A stretch of DNA of 64,000 bases from Larix kaempferi (lineage: Eukaryota > Streptophyta > Pinopsida > Pinales > Pinaceae), in contig BSBM01000361.1 in NCBI GenBank assembly GCA_027924585.1, forward strand, positions 65,005,501 to 65,069,500. Direction: 5' to 3'. This document shows, piece by piece, positions 44,253 through 57,978 of this stretch. The translations under genes and the position numbers were made by a program. The notes under the pieces were generated by a model that was not told where the DNA came from, ran no database searches, and saw only the letters and a program-made list of their open reading frames with translations. The first letter of the stretch is position 1; each line of letters begins with the position of its first letter.

Positions 44253-47200
44253 TGTTGCCGCCGGAAACACACCCGGGGGCCGGGGTTAACGTGGCAGGAA
44301 TATTCAAGCCACTAAGTGTGTCCTTGGGGGCAAGCCTCGAGTCAAGTATTGTCACTTGATTCTTGACTCCTCCGTTTAGGCAAACTCCTAGCGAAGCCAA
44401 GGGGGGGGACCCGAAAGGTTGCTAAAGCTTATTAAGCTAGCTAGTTCTGATGGATGAGTTAATTTTTTAGGAGTTTTTTAACAATGAAACTGACACAAGA
44501 TATTTGCAATATAATTTGAAAGCATAACAGAGCAAAGATTAACAACATAGAAATTAAACATGTTTATCAATTCATTCAACACATGATAGCAATTAAATAT
44601 AAATTGTAATGATAAATCCAGAGAGACTAGTGCTGAAAAATGGAGTCAAATAAAATGCTGCTTGTAATGCCGGAAATGAAATGTTGTGCAAATGTTCTTG
44701 GTCAATTTTAAATTAATGTGAAAATGAGTGGATTATTAGGGGAAAGGGTATTTCCAATATACCATAAGGTAAAATATGTCCGGATTATGGCAAGGTGGCT
44801 CCTCACTCAGAAATGTGGGCTGGATCGAAGTCTCTAGGAGGTGTTCAACACTACACCAAACGACGGTGTAGTCTAATCGTATCTCGAGGTCGCTACCCAG
44901 TGGTTCTCGCTTCTTTTGAGGAATTTCCGCACACTATGCCAATAAAAATGATATGCCGGATTTTCGTGTGTGGGAGGTTTATTAGGGAGTGTTAAACTAA
45001 TTACTAGTCACTAAGTCCCATTCTGGTTTGATTATCATGTTCAGTCAAGCTGCAGTGATCCAGAGCATACTTGGGACAAAGCCTTGTTAATTTTAAAAGT
45101 TTTTGAACAAGTTTTTTTGTTTATTAAGAACCCCAAGAGTCTCTTTTTTGGCCAATACTCGGGCAAGCCCTTATGCTGAAACCGTACTTCGGGAAAGCAA
45201 GGGGGGTTATTTGCAAAGTAAATGATTGAAAAAATGAAATGTTTTCTAATTACTACACTACCGAGGTAGTGGGTTAGTATCCGATTTACTTTTTGCAAAA
45301 GATGAAACAATTTGTAATAAAAAGTATACGGTCTGCAAAAATGAAATAAAATGTTCCTAGGTCCTTAGAGAGTCAATGGCCCAATATTTGGATTGGACCA
45401 CGACGTTAGATTTTACTTTAAATTGGTTGATTTTAGTTAATCTAATCTAATGTGAAAATTGTTAGGTTTGAAAAATTGACAACAATTACAAAATTTGAAC
45501 CGACACCAATTCCCCCTGGGGGGATGACAAGCAAGCTTTGTGAGCTTGTTTCCAAAATAATTTTTATTATAAGTTACAATGCCAAATTGAAATACAAGAA
45601 CTCCTCTTTATCCTTATAGACTTTGAGAAAAGAGGTTACAAATGATAGAGACAAAGTAAGGAAGGAAAGGTAATGTTTAATGGAGGTTCTGGATCATCCA
45701 AATTGGTCAAAAAGTGTGCTTGAAAACCTTCTATCTGCTGTCACAATACAAAAACCAACGAACTATATTCGTAGAAAAAGTGCCCAAAATCACTTTAAAA
45801 GTGTTTTGGGCAAAAACACAAAATACTAAAAAAATTTCTAATTTAAAAAACTAGTTAACTGAAAAAAGGAACTAAGATGGAATGGTTAAAAAGCCAACCT
45901 CTTCGGGTCTTGGACAGCCTTAAAAAGACAACCAATAGAGCACTTGATTGCTTGATTTAAACCTTAAAACTTTTAAAGAAGAAATCTTTAAACAATCCTA
46001 AAAATTTGACTTGAAAAAATTATTTAAAGACTCTTTTCCAAGCAAGACCCAACAATGAAATAATAATTTTGAAGTATCTTGGATCTATGCATAAAAAAAA
46101 TTAGATCTGATTTTTTGATAAGCTTGCTAAGAAGATCAGATCTGAAAGTACCCAAAAATAGTAACCAAGAAGAAATTATTTGATAAGGAGAAAGAGAAAG
46201 TAGAAGAGAGCTTGTGCCAGAAAATATCAAACTGAGAATGCTTCTATTTGGAGTGTTGAGGGACAATGTTCCTGAAGATTTGTTAAAGATGGAATGGAGT
46301 CAAGCTTGATCCAATCCTCCTCCAAGCTTTACAACCTGAAAGCTAAATCACAAACACTTGCATACCCATGAGATCTTGTAAACATATATAAACCAGAAAT
46401 TGAAATAGCATGCAAATAAACCTATTTAACATGCAATTTTTTGGTTTCCAGTCATACATGAAATAGAAAATGAAAGTAAGTTTACTTACAACTTCCTATT
46501 CCTATTAATTCAACTGAATTATCAAGGCAAGATCTACAATAAGAGTAAGAAAGAAATTTGCAAAGTAGAAACCAGTTACCGTATGAAGAGCATCACAATG
46601 TTGATCCACACACCAATGCACTACACCTTTTAGCCTCCAAAGCTTTTTATTCTCAATACAAAAATGATATATCAGATTACATGAGCAAGCCTTCTCTCTT
46701 CCAACTCTAACTAGTTTGGAATGAGAGAGGAGCTCATTATTTATAGAAGAAGAAGAGAGGGGAGGGCGCACTTGTTGAGGGAGAGAGTGTGCCATGACTT
46801 AAGGAGAAGATGGGGTTGCCTCCCACTTATTTGGCTGCCAAAAATCAGCATCAAATCAACCCATACATCGACCCAAAGAGTGCCTAAAAATCAGCTGCAA
46901 CAATCCCCAAATCGTGGGCACTCTTTTTGGGAAATGCGCTTATATCATGGGGAAGTGATATTTTAATGTTAGATGCCCAAAAAGTGTCATAAAATCTCTC
47001 TTACATGCCTCCAAATATAGCTGATCCAAAATCTCTTATACATCCCCAAAATTTAGGATTTTAATTTTTGAGATTTTTCATTTTTTTTTGCATTTTTTCA
47101 CTCATTTTTGACCTTTATGACTTTTTGCAAAATAGATGAAAAATAAAGTGTCTAAAGAAAGTGGGTTTAGGAGTAACATGGGTGCTCCGGGTAGGAAAAT

Positions 47201-47757
47201 GAGCACCTCCATGGCCAAAAAGACCCCTAGACCATAATTTTATCACTTTTTCAATTTTTTTATGCAAACCATTAAAAAATGGCTTGTTTTTATGGAAAAA
47301 AAAATTCACGGAACTTAAAAAAAACCTAGGGGGACCTAATACATGTCCATACGACTCAAAACTAATGCCTAGCATGGTTTAATACATTGACACTTAGGCT
47401 CTAATAACCTATTAAGGCTTAAAAATTATGTTGACCACCCCAACTTTGGAGGATTGAGTGAAAAACTCCAAAATTATTAGTCGTTTGTTCAACAACAAAT
47501 AATTTCCAAAGAAAAAAAACACTCCGGGCTAGTCATTTTAACGTTTAAGTCCTAGGAAGCCGAGTCTTTTACATAAAGACACCATGCTAGTACATTTTAT
47601 ACAAATTTCCCCGAGGGGGTATGAACATGTGGTACAAAAAATAAAAGAGGGCCTAGAAGGCCTGATGGACTTCTGAACTTTGATAATGAATATTTTGACA
47701 TGTTCAAACTTTTTCGGGTCACTCGGAATCCACTAAGTGCAATTTTAGTGGATAACA
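44253..47757 (-). repeat. 3' LTR (LTR B) of a long-LTR element
   Basis: On the given strand it starts TGTTGCCGCCGGAAAC and ends GGATAACA, i.e. TGTT...AACA in element orientation. The 3505 bases match LTR C (53643-56720) closely over C's whole length. The internal region lies to its right. Confidence 0.85.
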
Positions 47758-48055
47758 TCTGGCTCCAACTACGGGACGTGTGCTCGATCTGGCCTTTAGG
47801 AAAAAAGAGGATGCGAGAATACCAGAATCTCTGGTTTATACAACCTGTAAAAACATCTCAACTTAACAAGAAAGACTTTCAGCAGCACAAATTTTATGAA
47901 GAAGCCAATGTATTACAAATTGCATTTATTCATAAAAACTAAAACTAGCTAAGGAAAAAAGTTATCATTCCTAAGTACTAGAAAGAAATACGTAAAGTAA
48001 ATGCTCACTTTGAGGAGCTTATTTTCCTACTCTAAGCATGGTATAAAGTAAAATG

Positions 48056-49290
48056 CTAAGTAAAATGATAAATGCAATGTAACCACCTTAACATTTCATC
48101 AATATAATAGATTTTTGCCTTGTCTTTTGTTACCAGCGAAAGCAAGGATACGTTTATCAGAAAGTGCAAACCTGCGTGGATATTCTGGATGGGATGGCTG
48201 GATGGGAGATCATAGGTATGTAATAGATCTTTGAAGTGCTTCTCCAAATGGTAAGTCCTCCTGCAAGCCTCTTCTATCCACGACTGGATAGGACTGAGAA
48301 AAAACTCTGAATGATGAGGCAGATCCACTACCTCATCATACTGATCTAAAGGACTCTTCTGAAGATAACTTTTTGTGAAAGCATAAACCCCATGCTGCTC
48401 CAAATCATAAGGAACCACTGTATATGAAGATGATTGCTGAGACTGCTCTTCAATTAACTGCATCTGATCTGAACCTTCATTGTACTGCTTCTTCAGGTCT
48501 TCCTTGCTGGACATATCATAGATGGGATTCTCAATAAGATTTTCAAAAGTCTCATAGGTTGGATTTTCAATGAAATCCCAATAGTCATCACCCCCATCTA
48601 TGTCAGATATGAGAGAGTCTTCATCACTTACATCAAGCTCCAGGCTATACTTGTCCTCCTCATGTTCACAATTATTATCTTTAGAAGGGTTGGTTTCAAA
48701 AATATCAAAAGTGAATGCATTTATCAATCTTTCATTACCATGTGGAGCACATGAAGCAGTATCATCATACACATCCCAAATTATATCATGGATTCCTTCA
48801 TGATCTTCTATAATAGTTTCTTCTTGAGGTAGATATGCCATACATATGTGATCATCTTCATAATCCTAAGGTAGCTCCAGATCTTTAATATTTTCTATTA
48901 CAGTCACACAAGGAGGAGCTTCAATAATATCTCCTTGATCTTTAGGGTGCTTTTCTTGAATCTCTTCTTTAGTTTATGAAATAGCTTTTGATTTAGGAAG
49001 GATGGCAAGGGAATTTTCTATAAATTCTTTCATGTCAATCTCATCATCGTGTCACCGTCCAAGAAACATCTCAAAGAAACTTGAAATGGAGGTAATGCAT
49101 TTGTCAGGAATGTCATAGAACCAATTCACCGCATCCCCCACCAAGGAGAAAGCAAAAATGGTCATCAGATCATCCTCATGAATAACATTGAAGTCAACCA
49201 CCAATTTGAGAAAGGAAGCAATATGATCAATGGCCGAATCACCACTATTTCCACAGAACTGTGGAGCCACACTATATAGCCCATGATGAT
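48056..49290 (-). pseudogene. gag-like ORF of a non-autonomous gypsy element
   Basis: Reading right to left, a Ty3/gypsy gag core (GNSGDSAIDHIASFLKLVVD, FAFSLVGDAVNWFYDIP; 49260-49060) continues in the same frame through two stops (TAA near 48974 and TAG near 48867, the latter where glutamine fits) into a 261-residue tail, 48841-48056. The tail is acidic, with SDIDGGDDYWDFIENP, and ends LRWLHCIYHFT. No protease, RT, RNase H or integrase motif is present between the LTRs. The element is therefore a gag-only derivative that would need proteins from a relative. The N-terminal end of gag is interrupted by the solo LTR. Confidence 0.7.
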
Positions 49291-52200
49291 TGTTGCCGCC
49301 TAATACACACCTGGGGGGGACGCGGCAGGAAACCTTCAAGCCGCTCGGTGTGTCCTTGGGGGCAAGTGAGAGTCAAGTGCTGTCACCTGATTACTCGACT
49401 CCTCCGTCTAGGCTTACTCCTAGCGAAGCTAAGGGGGGTGGTCCCTAGGAAAGATAAACTAAGGCTTTTAATCTACAACAAAAGATAAAAGTCTATTCTA
49501 GGAGTTATGAGATGATGAGATGATAAAATATAACAACTAAGCACTGCTTGCAAATTAAATCAATTGATTAACCCAACACAAGATAGATAAGCATTCACGA
49601 CATTTGTGATTGAAATTTAAACATAGAAAATTAAAGACCAGTGTCGAGAATGTAAAAATGCTTGCAATTGCTGTTGTGTAGGGTTGCTTGTGTAGTCTCA
49701 GTGAAAGTATTGTGCATTGGCTCGGTTGGTAATTTTTATGATTATTAAATGAGTAGTTAAGGAGTGGGTTAATTCTTGGTTTGGCCCAAAAGAAAACTAA
49801 ACTTCGAACTGAGTGCTCTAGCAACCTTACCAAGTGTCCAACCAGGCGAGGATGAACCCGCTTAAGAACTTGCTGACTCTGTGGATTCAGTCCATGCAAC
49901 CTCTTGAGTTCTTAGGATTGGATTCTAATGGATTGTCCTATTAACACTAATTACCTTGCACCCGTTTCTGATTGAACCAATTGTTCCGACTAAGCTGCAG
50001 TAGTCAAGAGCATACTCCGGGTTTGGGGCGTTGTTCGTTTTATTAAGACGTGTGAGTGGATGATTATTCTACACTAAACCTCCAAGCATAAAGCAAGGAG
50101 GGTTAATTTTAGGATTAAATTTTAAGAACAAAATAATAATTTGAAATAAACACAAAAGCATATAAAATGATAAACGGGTCCTCGGAGGACGTTGTGTGCT
50201 TGAGTGAGTTATTTAATTACTATTGCTCAAATGAAAACTAATCTAAAACAAAAAAATAAAAACAAAAAAAAGCGGAAAAATAAAAAAAATGAAAAAGGTG
50301 CGAATCCCCCCTGGGGGGATTGGGGTCAGGCGCTGGAATTGCCTGCTGTGCTCTTTTTATTTTTTGACTACAACTTGGAAACTTAAGAGAAATACTGCTT
50401 GCCCTTTATCATTAGGGAACAAGTCAGTTTACAATATTTGAGAGAAATAACAATGGTACTTGAAACCGGTTCTCTCTGGGTGGTTCAGGAAGCTCCAAAT
50501 GCAAGTTTTTTTTGTTTTTTGTTTTACTCCAACCTGTTATGAAATCAAAACAGATCAGCGAACTATGTTGGTTAGAAAATGATAATCAGAACACTTTAAG
50601 AGTGTTCTGATAATGCTACAAACTGTCAAAATCAAAACCAATGCAACTAGTATGCAAACAACATGTTTTGGGCAATTTTTTGAGTTTTTTAAACTAACTT
50701 TCAATTAACTTTTTATGTGCAGAACCAAAAAACCAGCGAGCTCTTTTTATCATAAAATGGCCAAAAACACTTAGAAAGTGATTTGACCACTTATGTAAAA
50801 TATGCCTAAAAGACTGATGCAAACTAGCTAAACTAAAATGAAATAAACAACTAAGTAAGGCAAGCTATAAAGCTTGTCTTCTTAGGGTCTTTACTTGTCT
50901 CTTTAAGAGATAACGAGTAAATGATTTAGGCACTTAAACTGCCCGGTAAAGGACGTTGTAAAATGAAATACTCTACTATGCTTTGGATCTACTTCGAAAT
51001 TGCAAAATAGAGAACTTAAACAACCAAGATCTAGATTATCAAATGTATTAAAATTATAAGGAAAGATCTAAAAAAGATATAAGGAAAGAGTAACCGATTT
51101 AGATGAACAATTTTGGATCTTGAAGACTGAACCCTGGGGGGTTTGAGCAAGTGAAGAATGGGCCTTGGAGTCAACTTCTTGGTGTACTGGTGCGATCTAC
51201 CAATCTGCCTAAGTTTGTTGAAAGAATAGTAGATCTAACATGTTCATTCGTTCATCCAACTTGAAGCCACCTGTAAAATCACAAAAGAGACTAGCAAAGG
51301 GATAAAAATAACCTGTGTAAATAACCAAAAGAAAAATAGAGATGATGGATTCAAACAAGAATGTTCTCTACCTCTAGTATTCTAATGAAGTTTACAATGG
51401 ATAAGATAGACTATAAAGCACTACTTACCATTCTTAATGAAAATAATTTCTTTTTAAAGACAGATTAATCCAACATATACTAGCATAATGTACGATACAA
51501 ATTTACCTCATAAGATGCAAAATAACTGAGATCCAACACAACAAGTACACTAGGGTAGCCTCCAAAGCCTTAACTTTATTCTCAAGAACACAGAAATAAT
51601 ACAACAATATAAGTGCAGAGGTTCCACCTTCAGATCCTTACAATGGAGCCAAGCTCCTCAATATATAGCAAACGACATGAAGCTAGGGCGCAAAACCCTA
51701 AGGAGCTTGATTGTAGAGCAAGGCAAGCTCTCAGCCAATGGCAATGCACCATCAAACATGGAAGAAAGCACTTGAAAATGGAAGGTGCCAAACTAAAGCA
51801 GCTCACACGAGTGAAGAGGAGGTTGAACTTGATGTTTCCATGTATTGCTGGAGCTTTTCACGTGAACTTTGTTTTGTTGATATAATTAGCAGCTATCTTA
51901 TGTGGATCATGCCACCGCATAAGATGGGAGAGCCCACCACTTAGACTATCCATGAAAGCCGTACGGCCAACCCACGTGAAGATATGTGGAGTGTATGGAA
52001 ATGTTCAAACTTTGTTCAACTTTTAAAATTGAGATTTGACCATGAAGTATTCGCCCATCATCATGGTATTATGCCATGTCATATGATGTGGGCCACCTCA
52101 CAACAAACTTGCCCAACAATAGATCTGTACGGCCCATGTGAAGGTAGAGGCCCACGTGAAGGGATGAGGGCGCATAAGTTAAAAGAAATCTCAACTTTAA

Positions 52201-53161
52201 ACCAAGTTATAATATATGCTTTAAATCATGCATTTAGTCGCCTATCCTTAGAGATATCATCCAACCAAAATGCTCACGACCATGTCATGTGAGGTCCCAC
52301 GTGAGGAGGGCGAACCATGGAAAGAAATACTCAACGTTTGACTTTTTTAAAAATCAATTTTAACATATGCTTTCTCTTTGATGTAATCGCCCACTTAAGA
52401 TGATGTCATGGCATGTCACTTGGCATATTCCTTTTCCAATTTTTTAATAAATTTGACTTTTGACCAAGGTGCAATTTGATGCTCTTTTAGCATTAAAATG
52501 CCACTTTATAGCTCTGATAGACAAAACTGCTCCACGGGGGTTCTCGGTCGCCCGAAATGTACGAAAACCGGGTACCGGGGTAAAGAGGATGCTCTGAGCT
52601 TGAAAACAAGCATCCTTGCGCCAAATTCCGACTCCGGATCGCATTTTTATCACATTTTGAATTTTTTTAATTAAACCATTAAAAAATGGCTTAAAAAAAT
52701 GCGAAAAATATTTTTTCTCGGAATCGACTGAAACTTCAGGGGAACCTAGTATATGACAAAACGATAAAATTCTAGCGTCTAGCATGTTTATACATGTTAC
52801 AAAATGGGCTCTAATAATCCCCTAAGGCCTAACCACCACTTTGGGCATTCCAGCTTTGGAGGAGCAAGAGAAAACCTTACCGATTATACTTGGCTAAAGG
52901 CAAAGCATAATCGACAAGGGAAAAAACTCCTTGGAATACCTTCTTTGGTTGTCAAGTCCTAGGGAATCGAGTCACTCAAAGACCACCATGCTAGTACGCT
53001 TAGTACAAACCCTGTGGGGCATAGTCATGTACTACAAAAACTGAAAAAGGGGCCCTGAAAAGGGCAAACTTGGAACTTCTGAACTCTGAAAAAGGCACAA
53101 GTAAATGTGCAATACTGGTGGCTCACTGAAGTCCAATTGTAGTGCAACTCAGTTGGTAACA
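49291..53161 (-). repeat. Solo LTR of the gypsy A family, with target duplication
   Basis: A 3871-bp LTR reversed relative to 9854-13681, with the same ends (TGTTACC... / ...GGCAACA). It is flanked by a perfect 5-bp duplication ATGAT at 49286-49290 and 53162-53166, and has no internal region. This is the signature of LTR-LTR recombination after insertion. It sits inside the gag-only element. Confidence 0.92.
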
Positions 53162-53618
53162 ATGATCATAGCAATCATTGGGAAACCCAAGGATATTTGA
53201 GAAATCTATTGAGGGACATGCCTCGAACAAGTGAGCACAAAGCCCTTCTTTATTACTATCCATAGCATATTTCAATAGCTTAGATCTTGCATTGAACAAG
53301 TGGAGTTGTCAAATCATCAGTTTAAAAGGTTTTCAATGTGTCGCATGTGCTCATCTACACACAACAAATCTTCATAAATTGATGAGAAATAAGGGTTTTT
53401 ATCCCTTCAATGGAGTCGCCATGTGAGAATAAAAATGTGCATTTAAAATACTCACTAAAATTTCTATTTTTTTCTTTTCTTTGAAAATTTATATAAAAAG
53501 GAAAAACAGTTAGTGGAGTCTCCAAATGAAAATAAAAGATTTACTCTAAACATTCATCAAACAAAGCAAAAAACAAAAAAGAGAAAACAAAAGTCATACT
53601 CCGGGAATAAAAAGATTT
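53162..53618 (-). other. Leader of the gag-only element
   Basis: The part of the internal region between the primer-binding site and the solo LTR. It starts with the ATGAT target copy. AT-rich with short lysine-rich chance frames; gag upstream sequence without a clear start codon. Confidence 0.6.
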
Positions 53619-53637
53619 ATCCCTGGCAACTACGCCA
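53619..53637 (-). other. Primer-binding site of the gag-only element
   Basis: Read on the - strand this is TGGCGTAGTTGCCAGGGAT, a mutated version of the aspartate tRNA site TGGCGCCGTTGCCGGGGAT. It lies five bases inside LTR C and fixes this LTR as the 5' one. Confidence 0.75.
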
Positions 53638-53642
53638 AAGAA

Positions 53643-56600
53643 TGTTGCCGTCGGAAACACACCTGGGGTTAACGTGGCAGAAATTTTCAAGCCACTAAGT
53701 GTGTCCTTGGGGGCAAGCCTCGAGTCAAGTACTGTCACTTGATTCTTGACGCCTCCATTTAGGCAAACTCCTAACGAAGCCAAGTGGGGTGGACCCTAAA
53801 GGTTGCTAAGGCTAATTAAGCTAGCTAGTTCTGATGGATGAGTTAATTTTTTAGGAGTTTTTTAACAATGAAACTGACACAAGATATTTGCAATATAATT
53901 TGAAAGCATAACAACATAAAGATTAACAACATAGAAATTAAACATGTTTATCAATTCATTCAACACATGATAGCAATTAAATATAAATTGTAATGATAAA
54001 TCCAGAGAGACCAGTGCAAAAAAATGGAGTAAAATAAAATGCTGCTTGTAATGCGGGAAATGAAATGTTGTGCAAATGTTCTTTGTCAATTTTAAATTAA
54101 TGTGAAAATGAGTGGATTATTAGGGCAAAGGAGATTTCCAATATACCATAAGGTACTGGAAATATGTCCGGATTATGGCAAGGCGGCTCCTCACTCAAAA
54201 ATGTGGGTTGGATCGAAGACTCTGGAAGGTGTTCAACACTACACCAAACGAGGGTGTAGTCTAACGGTAGCACGAGGTCACTACCCAGTGGTTCCCGCTT
54301 CTTTTGAGGAATTTCCCCACATTATGCCAATAAAAACGATACGTCGGATTTTCGTATGTGGGGGTTTATTAGGGAGTGTTAAAATAATTACTAGTCACTA
54401 AGTCCCTTTCTGGTTTGATCAACATGTTCAGTCAAGCTGCAGTGATCATGAGCATACTTGGGACAAAGCCTTGTTAATTTTTAAAAGTTTTTGAACAAGT
54501 TTTCTTCTTTATTAAGAACCCCAAGGGTCTCTTTTCTGGTCAGTACTCGGGCAAACCCTTATGCTGAAACCATACTTTGGGAAAGCAAGGGGGGTCATTT
54601 GCAAAGTAAATGACTGGAAAAATGAAATGTTTTCTAATTACTACACTACCGAGGTAGTGGGTTAATATCCGATTTACTTTTTGCAAAAGATGAAACAATT
54701 TGTAATAAAAAGTATACGGTCTGCAAAAATGAAATAAAATGTTCCTAGGTCCTCAAAGAGTCAATGGTCCAATATTTGGATTGGACCACGATGTTAGATT
54801 TTACTTTAAATTGGGTGATTTTAGTTAATCTAATCTAATGTGAAAATTGTTAGGTTTGAAAAATTGACAACAATCACAAAAGTTGAACCGACACCAATCC
54901 CCCTTAGGGGGATGAGAAGCAAGCTTTGTGAGCTTGCTTCCCAAATACTTTTTATTATAAGTTACAATGCCAAACTGAAATAAAATAATTCCTCTTTCTC
55001 CTTATTGACTTGGAGAAAAGAGGCTACAAATGATAGAGGCAAAGTAAGGAAGGAAATGTAAGGTTCAATGAAGGTTCTGAATCATCCAAATTGGTCAAAA
55101 AGTGTGCTTGAAAACCTTCTATCTGCTGTCACAATACAAAAACCAACGAACCATATTAGTAGAAAAAGTGCCCAAAATCACTTTAAAAGTGTTTAGGGCA
55201 AAAAAAAAAATACTAAAATTTTTTCTAAGTAAAAAACTAGTTAACTGAAAAAAAGAACTACAGATGGAATGGCTAAAAAGCCAACCTCTTAGGGTCTTGG
55301 ACAACCTTGAAAAGGCAGACAATAGAGCACTTGATTGCTTAATTTAAACCTTAAAACTTGATTGCTTAATTTAAACCTTAAAACTTTTAAAGAAGAAATC
55401 TTTAAACAATCCTAAAGATTTGACTTGATTTTTTTTTAAAGACTCTTTTCCAAGCAAGACCCAAAAGTGAAATAATAATTTTGAAGTATCTTGGATCTAT
55501 GCATAAAAAAAATCAGATTTGATTTTTTGATAAGCTTGCTTAGAAATCAGATCTGAAAGTACCCAAAAACAGTAACCAAGAAGAAATTATTTTATAAGGA
55601 GAAAGAGAAAGTATAAGAGAGCTTGTGCCAAAACATATCAAACTGAGAATGCTTCTATTTGGAGTGTTGAGGGACAATGTTCCTGAAGATTTGTTGAAGA
55701 TGGAATGTAGTCAAGCTTGATCCAATCCTCCTCCAAGCTTGGCAATTTGAAAGCTAAATCACAAACACTTGCATACCCATGAGATCTTGTAAACATATAT
55801 AAACCAAAAATTGAAATAGCATGCAAATAAACCTATTTAACATGCAAATTTTTGGTTTCCAGTCATACATGAAATAGAAAATGAAAGTAAGTTTACTTAC
55901 AACTTCCTATTCCTATTAATTCAACTAAATTATCAAGGCAAGATCTACAATAAGAGTAAGAAAGAAATTTGCAAAGTAGAACCCAGTTACCATATAAAGA
56001 GCATCACAATGTTGATCCACACACCAATACACTGCACCTTTTAGCCTCCAAAGCTTTTTATTCTCAATGCAAAAATGATATATCAGATTACAAGAGCAAG
56101 CCTTCTCTCATCCAACTCTAACTAGTTTGGAATGAGAAAGGAGCTCATTATTTATAGAAGAAGAAGAGAGGGGAGGGAGCACTTGTTGAGGGAGAGAGTG
56201 TGCCATGACTTAGGGAGAAGATGGGGTTGCCTCCCACTTATTTGGCTGCCAAAAATTAGCATCAAATCAGCCCAAAGAGGACCTAAAAATCAGCTGCAAC
56301 AATACCCAAATCGTGGGCACTCTTTCTGGGAAATGCGCCCAAATCATGGGGATGTGATCCCTTAAACTTAGATGCCCCAAAAGTGTCATAAAATCTCTCT
56401 TACATGCCCCCAAACATAGCTGATCCAAAATGTGCCATGACTTAGGGAGAAGATGGGGTTGCCTCCCACTTATTTGGCTGCCAAAAATTAGCATCAAATC
56501 AGCCCAAAGAGGACCTAAAAATCAGCTGCAACAATACCCAAATCGTGGGCACTCTTTCTGGGAAATGCGCCCAAATCATGGGGATGTGATCCCTTAAACT

Positions 56601-56720
56601 TAGATGCCCCAAAAGTGTCATAAAATCTCTCTTACATGCCCCCAAACATAGCTGATCCAAAATGTCTTATACATCCCCCAAATTTAGGATTTTAATTTTT
56701 GGGATTTTTAACTTTTTGTG
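53643..56720 (-). repeat. 5' LTR (LTR C) of the gag-only element, truncated
   Basis: Starts TGTTGCCGTCGG on the given strand and matches LTR B along its length. It stops matching near 56720, about 700 bases short of the full LTR. It contains a 232-bp perfect tandem duplication (56199-56662) and a roughly 26-bp one near 55335-55390. Confidence 0.82.
56199..56662. repeat. Perfect 232-bp tandem duplication in LTR C
   Basis: 56199-56430 and 56431-56662 appear identical by eye. Both begin TGTGCCATGACTTAGGG and end GCTGATCCAAAA. LTR B has a single copy, so the duplication is specific to this insertion and recent. Confidence 0.93.
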
Positions 56721-56797
56721 TGTATCTGGTGGCAACAAGGTGCATTTTAGAGAGAGTGAAGGAGCAAATCTGAGGAGAGATTGAGCACACTTTATCT

Positions 56798-57978
56798 TGA
56801 AAGTTTTTCTAACCCCAACCCGGTTTCAAGCTTAGAAGCTTCTCTGCATGGTTTAATGCCCAAACCCCAGTGTGCACATTTTTATTCACAAAAATGACTT
56901 GAAACACGTGAGATTCTTTTTCAAATTTTTACAACTCAGAAATTTAATTTTTTCAGTCTATAAATTCAAACTCATAAATTTATGATAGTCATTCATACAT
57001 AAAATAACACAGATATTTTTGACCAATAGGTCCAGGATAAAACCCCGAAGGGAAAACTTGACTGAGAGAGATTTTTATTTCTTCAGCAAATTACAAAAAT
57101 GAAACAACAGTACTTATCTTCAGCTTTTCATCTCGAAAAGCGTGCGCAAGACACAACACAAATTTATGTACTTTTCTGACAGTTGTATGGCTCACACGTG
57201 TGAACAATTAATGTTGCAGAATACCTTGAAAACCATGCCCATAATTCTTCCTCGATTTTTGTGTTGTACGGACCAGTCATAAATGTTGTACGGATGCCTC
57301 GGGAACTGTGCCAAACCTGTCAATCCTTCTTCGATTTTATGTGCTGTACGACCAACAATTAATGCTGTACGACCACCTCGATTTTTGTGCCAAAACATAC
57401 CTGTACGGACTGCAATAAATGATCAACAGTCTTCGTCAAAATTTGTGCCAACTTGCCGCTGTACGGATTCTTAGAATTTGTGCCAAGCTGAACCCTCGAT
57501 TTTTGTGCTAGGTTTTTCCTCTTTCTCTACCTGGTTCGAATTCTCTCCAAACCCTTCTTTTCTCTCTTCTCCTCCTCTCCAAAATTTCTCTCTTGAAAAG
57601 TGAATAATGAATGAGTTTGCCTTGCCCTAGTCTCTTTTTGTTCATGGCAACTTCCTCTTTCAATCTAATGGTTCAGATTAGATTAGATGAGGGGTTCTCA
57701 TTAAATGCTCAATTAAATAATTAATAAATGACATTTAGTGCACCTCATGTCATTTAATAAAGTATGAGCACCCCCTTTTAATTAATCACTCACTTGACTT
57801 TTATTAAATGTGAACTTAGGATAAACCATGACTTCTATCTTTTAATAAAGTGACTTTAAAATTATAAAGTGCATCTCACTTTATTAATTAAACATGACTA
57901 GGGGTCACCAATTAAAGTGTCCTTGTCTACCCCAAGGCAATACTAGGTGAAAAACACTTCCTAGGTAACTTTTCAACA
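56798..57978 (-). repeat. Copia-3 3' LTR
   Basis: On the given strand it starts TGAAAGTTTTTCTAACC and ends AACTTTTCAACA. It carries reversed copies of the GCACANAAATCGAGG motif between about 57190 and 57510 (seen as CCTCGATTTTTGTGC). Confidence 0.9.
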
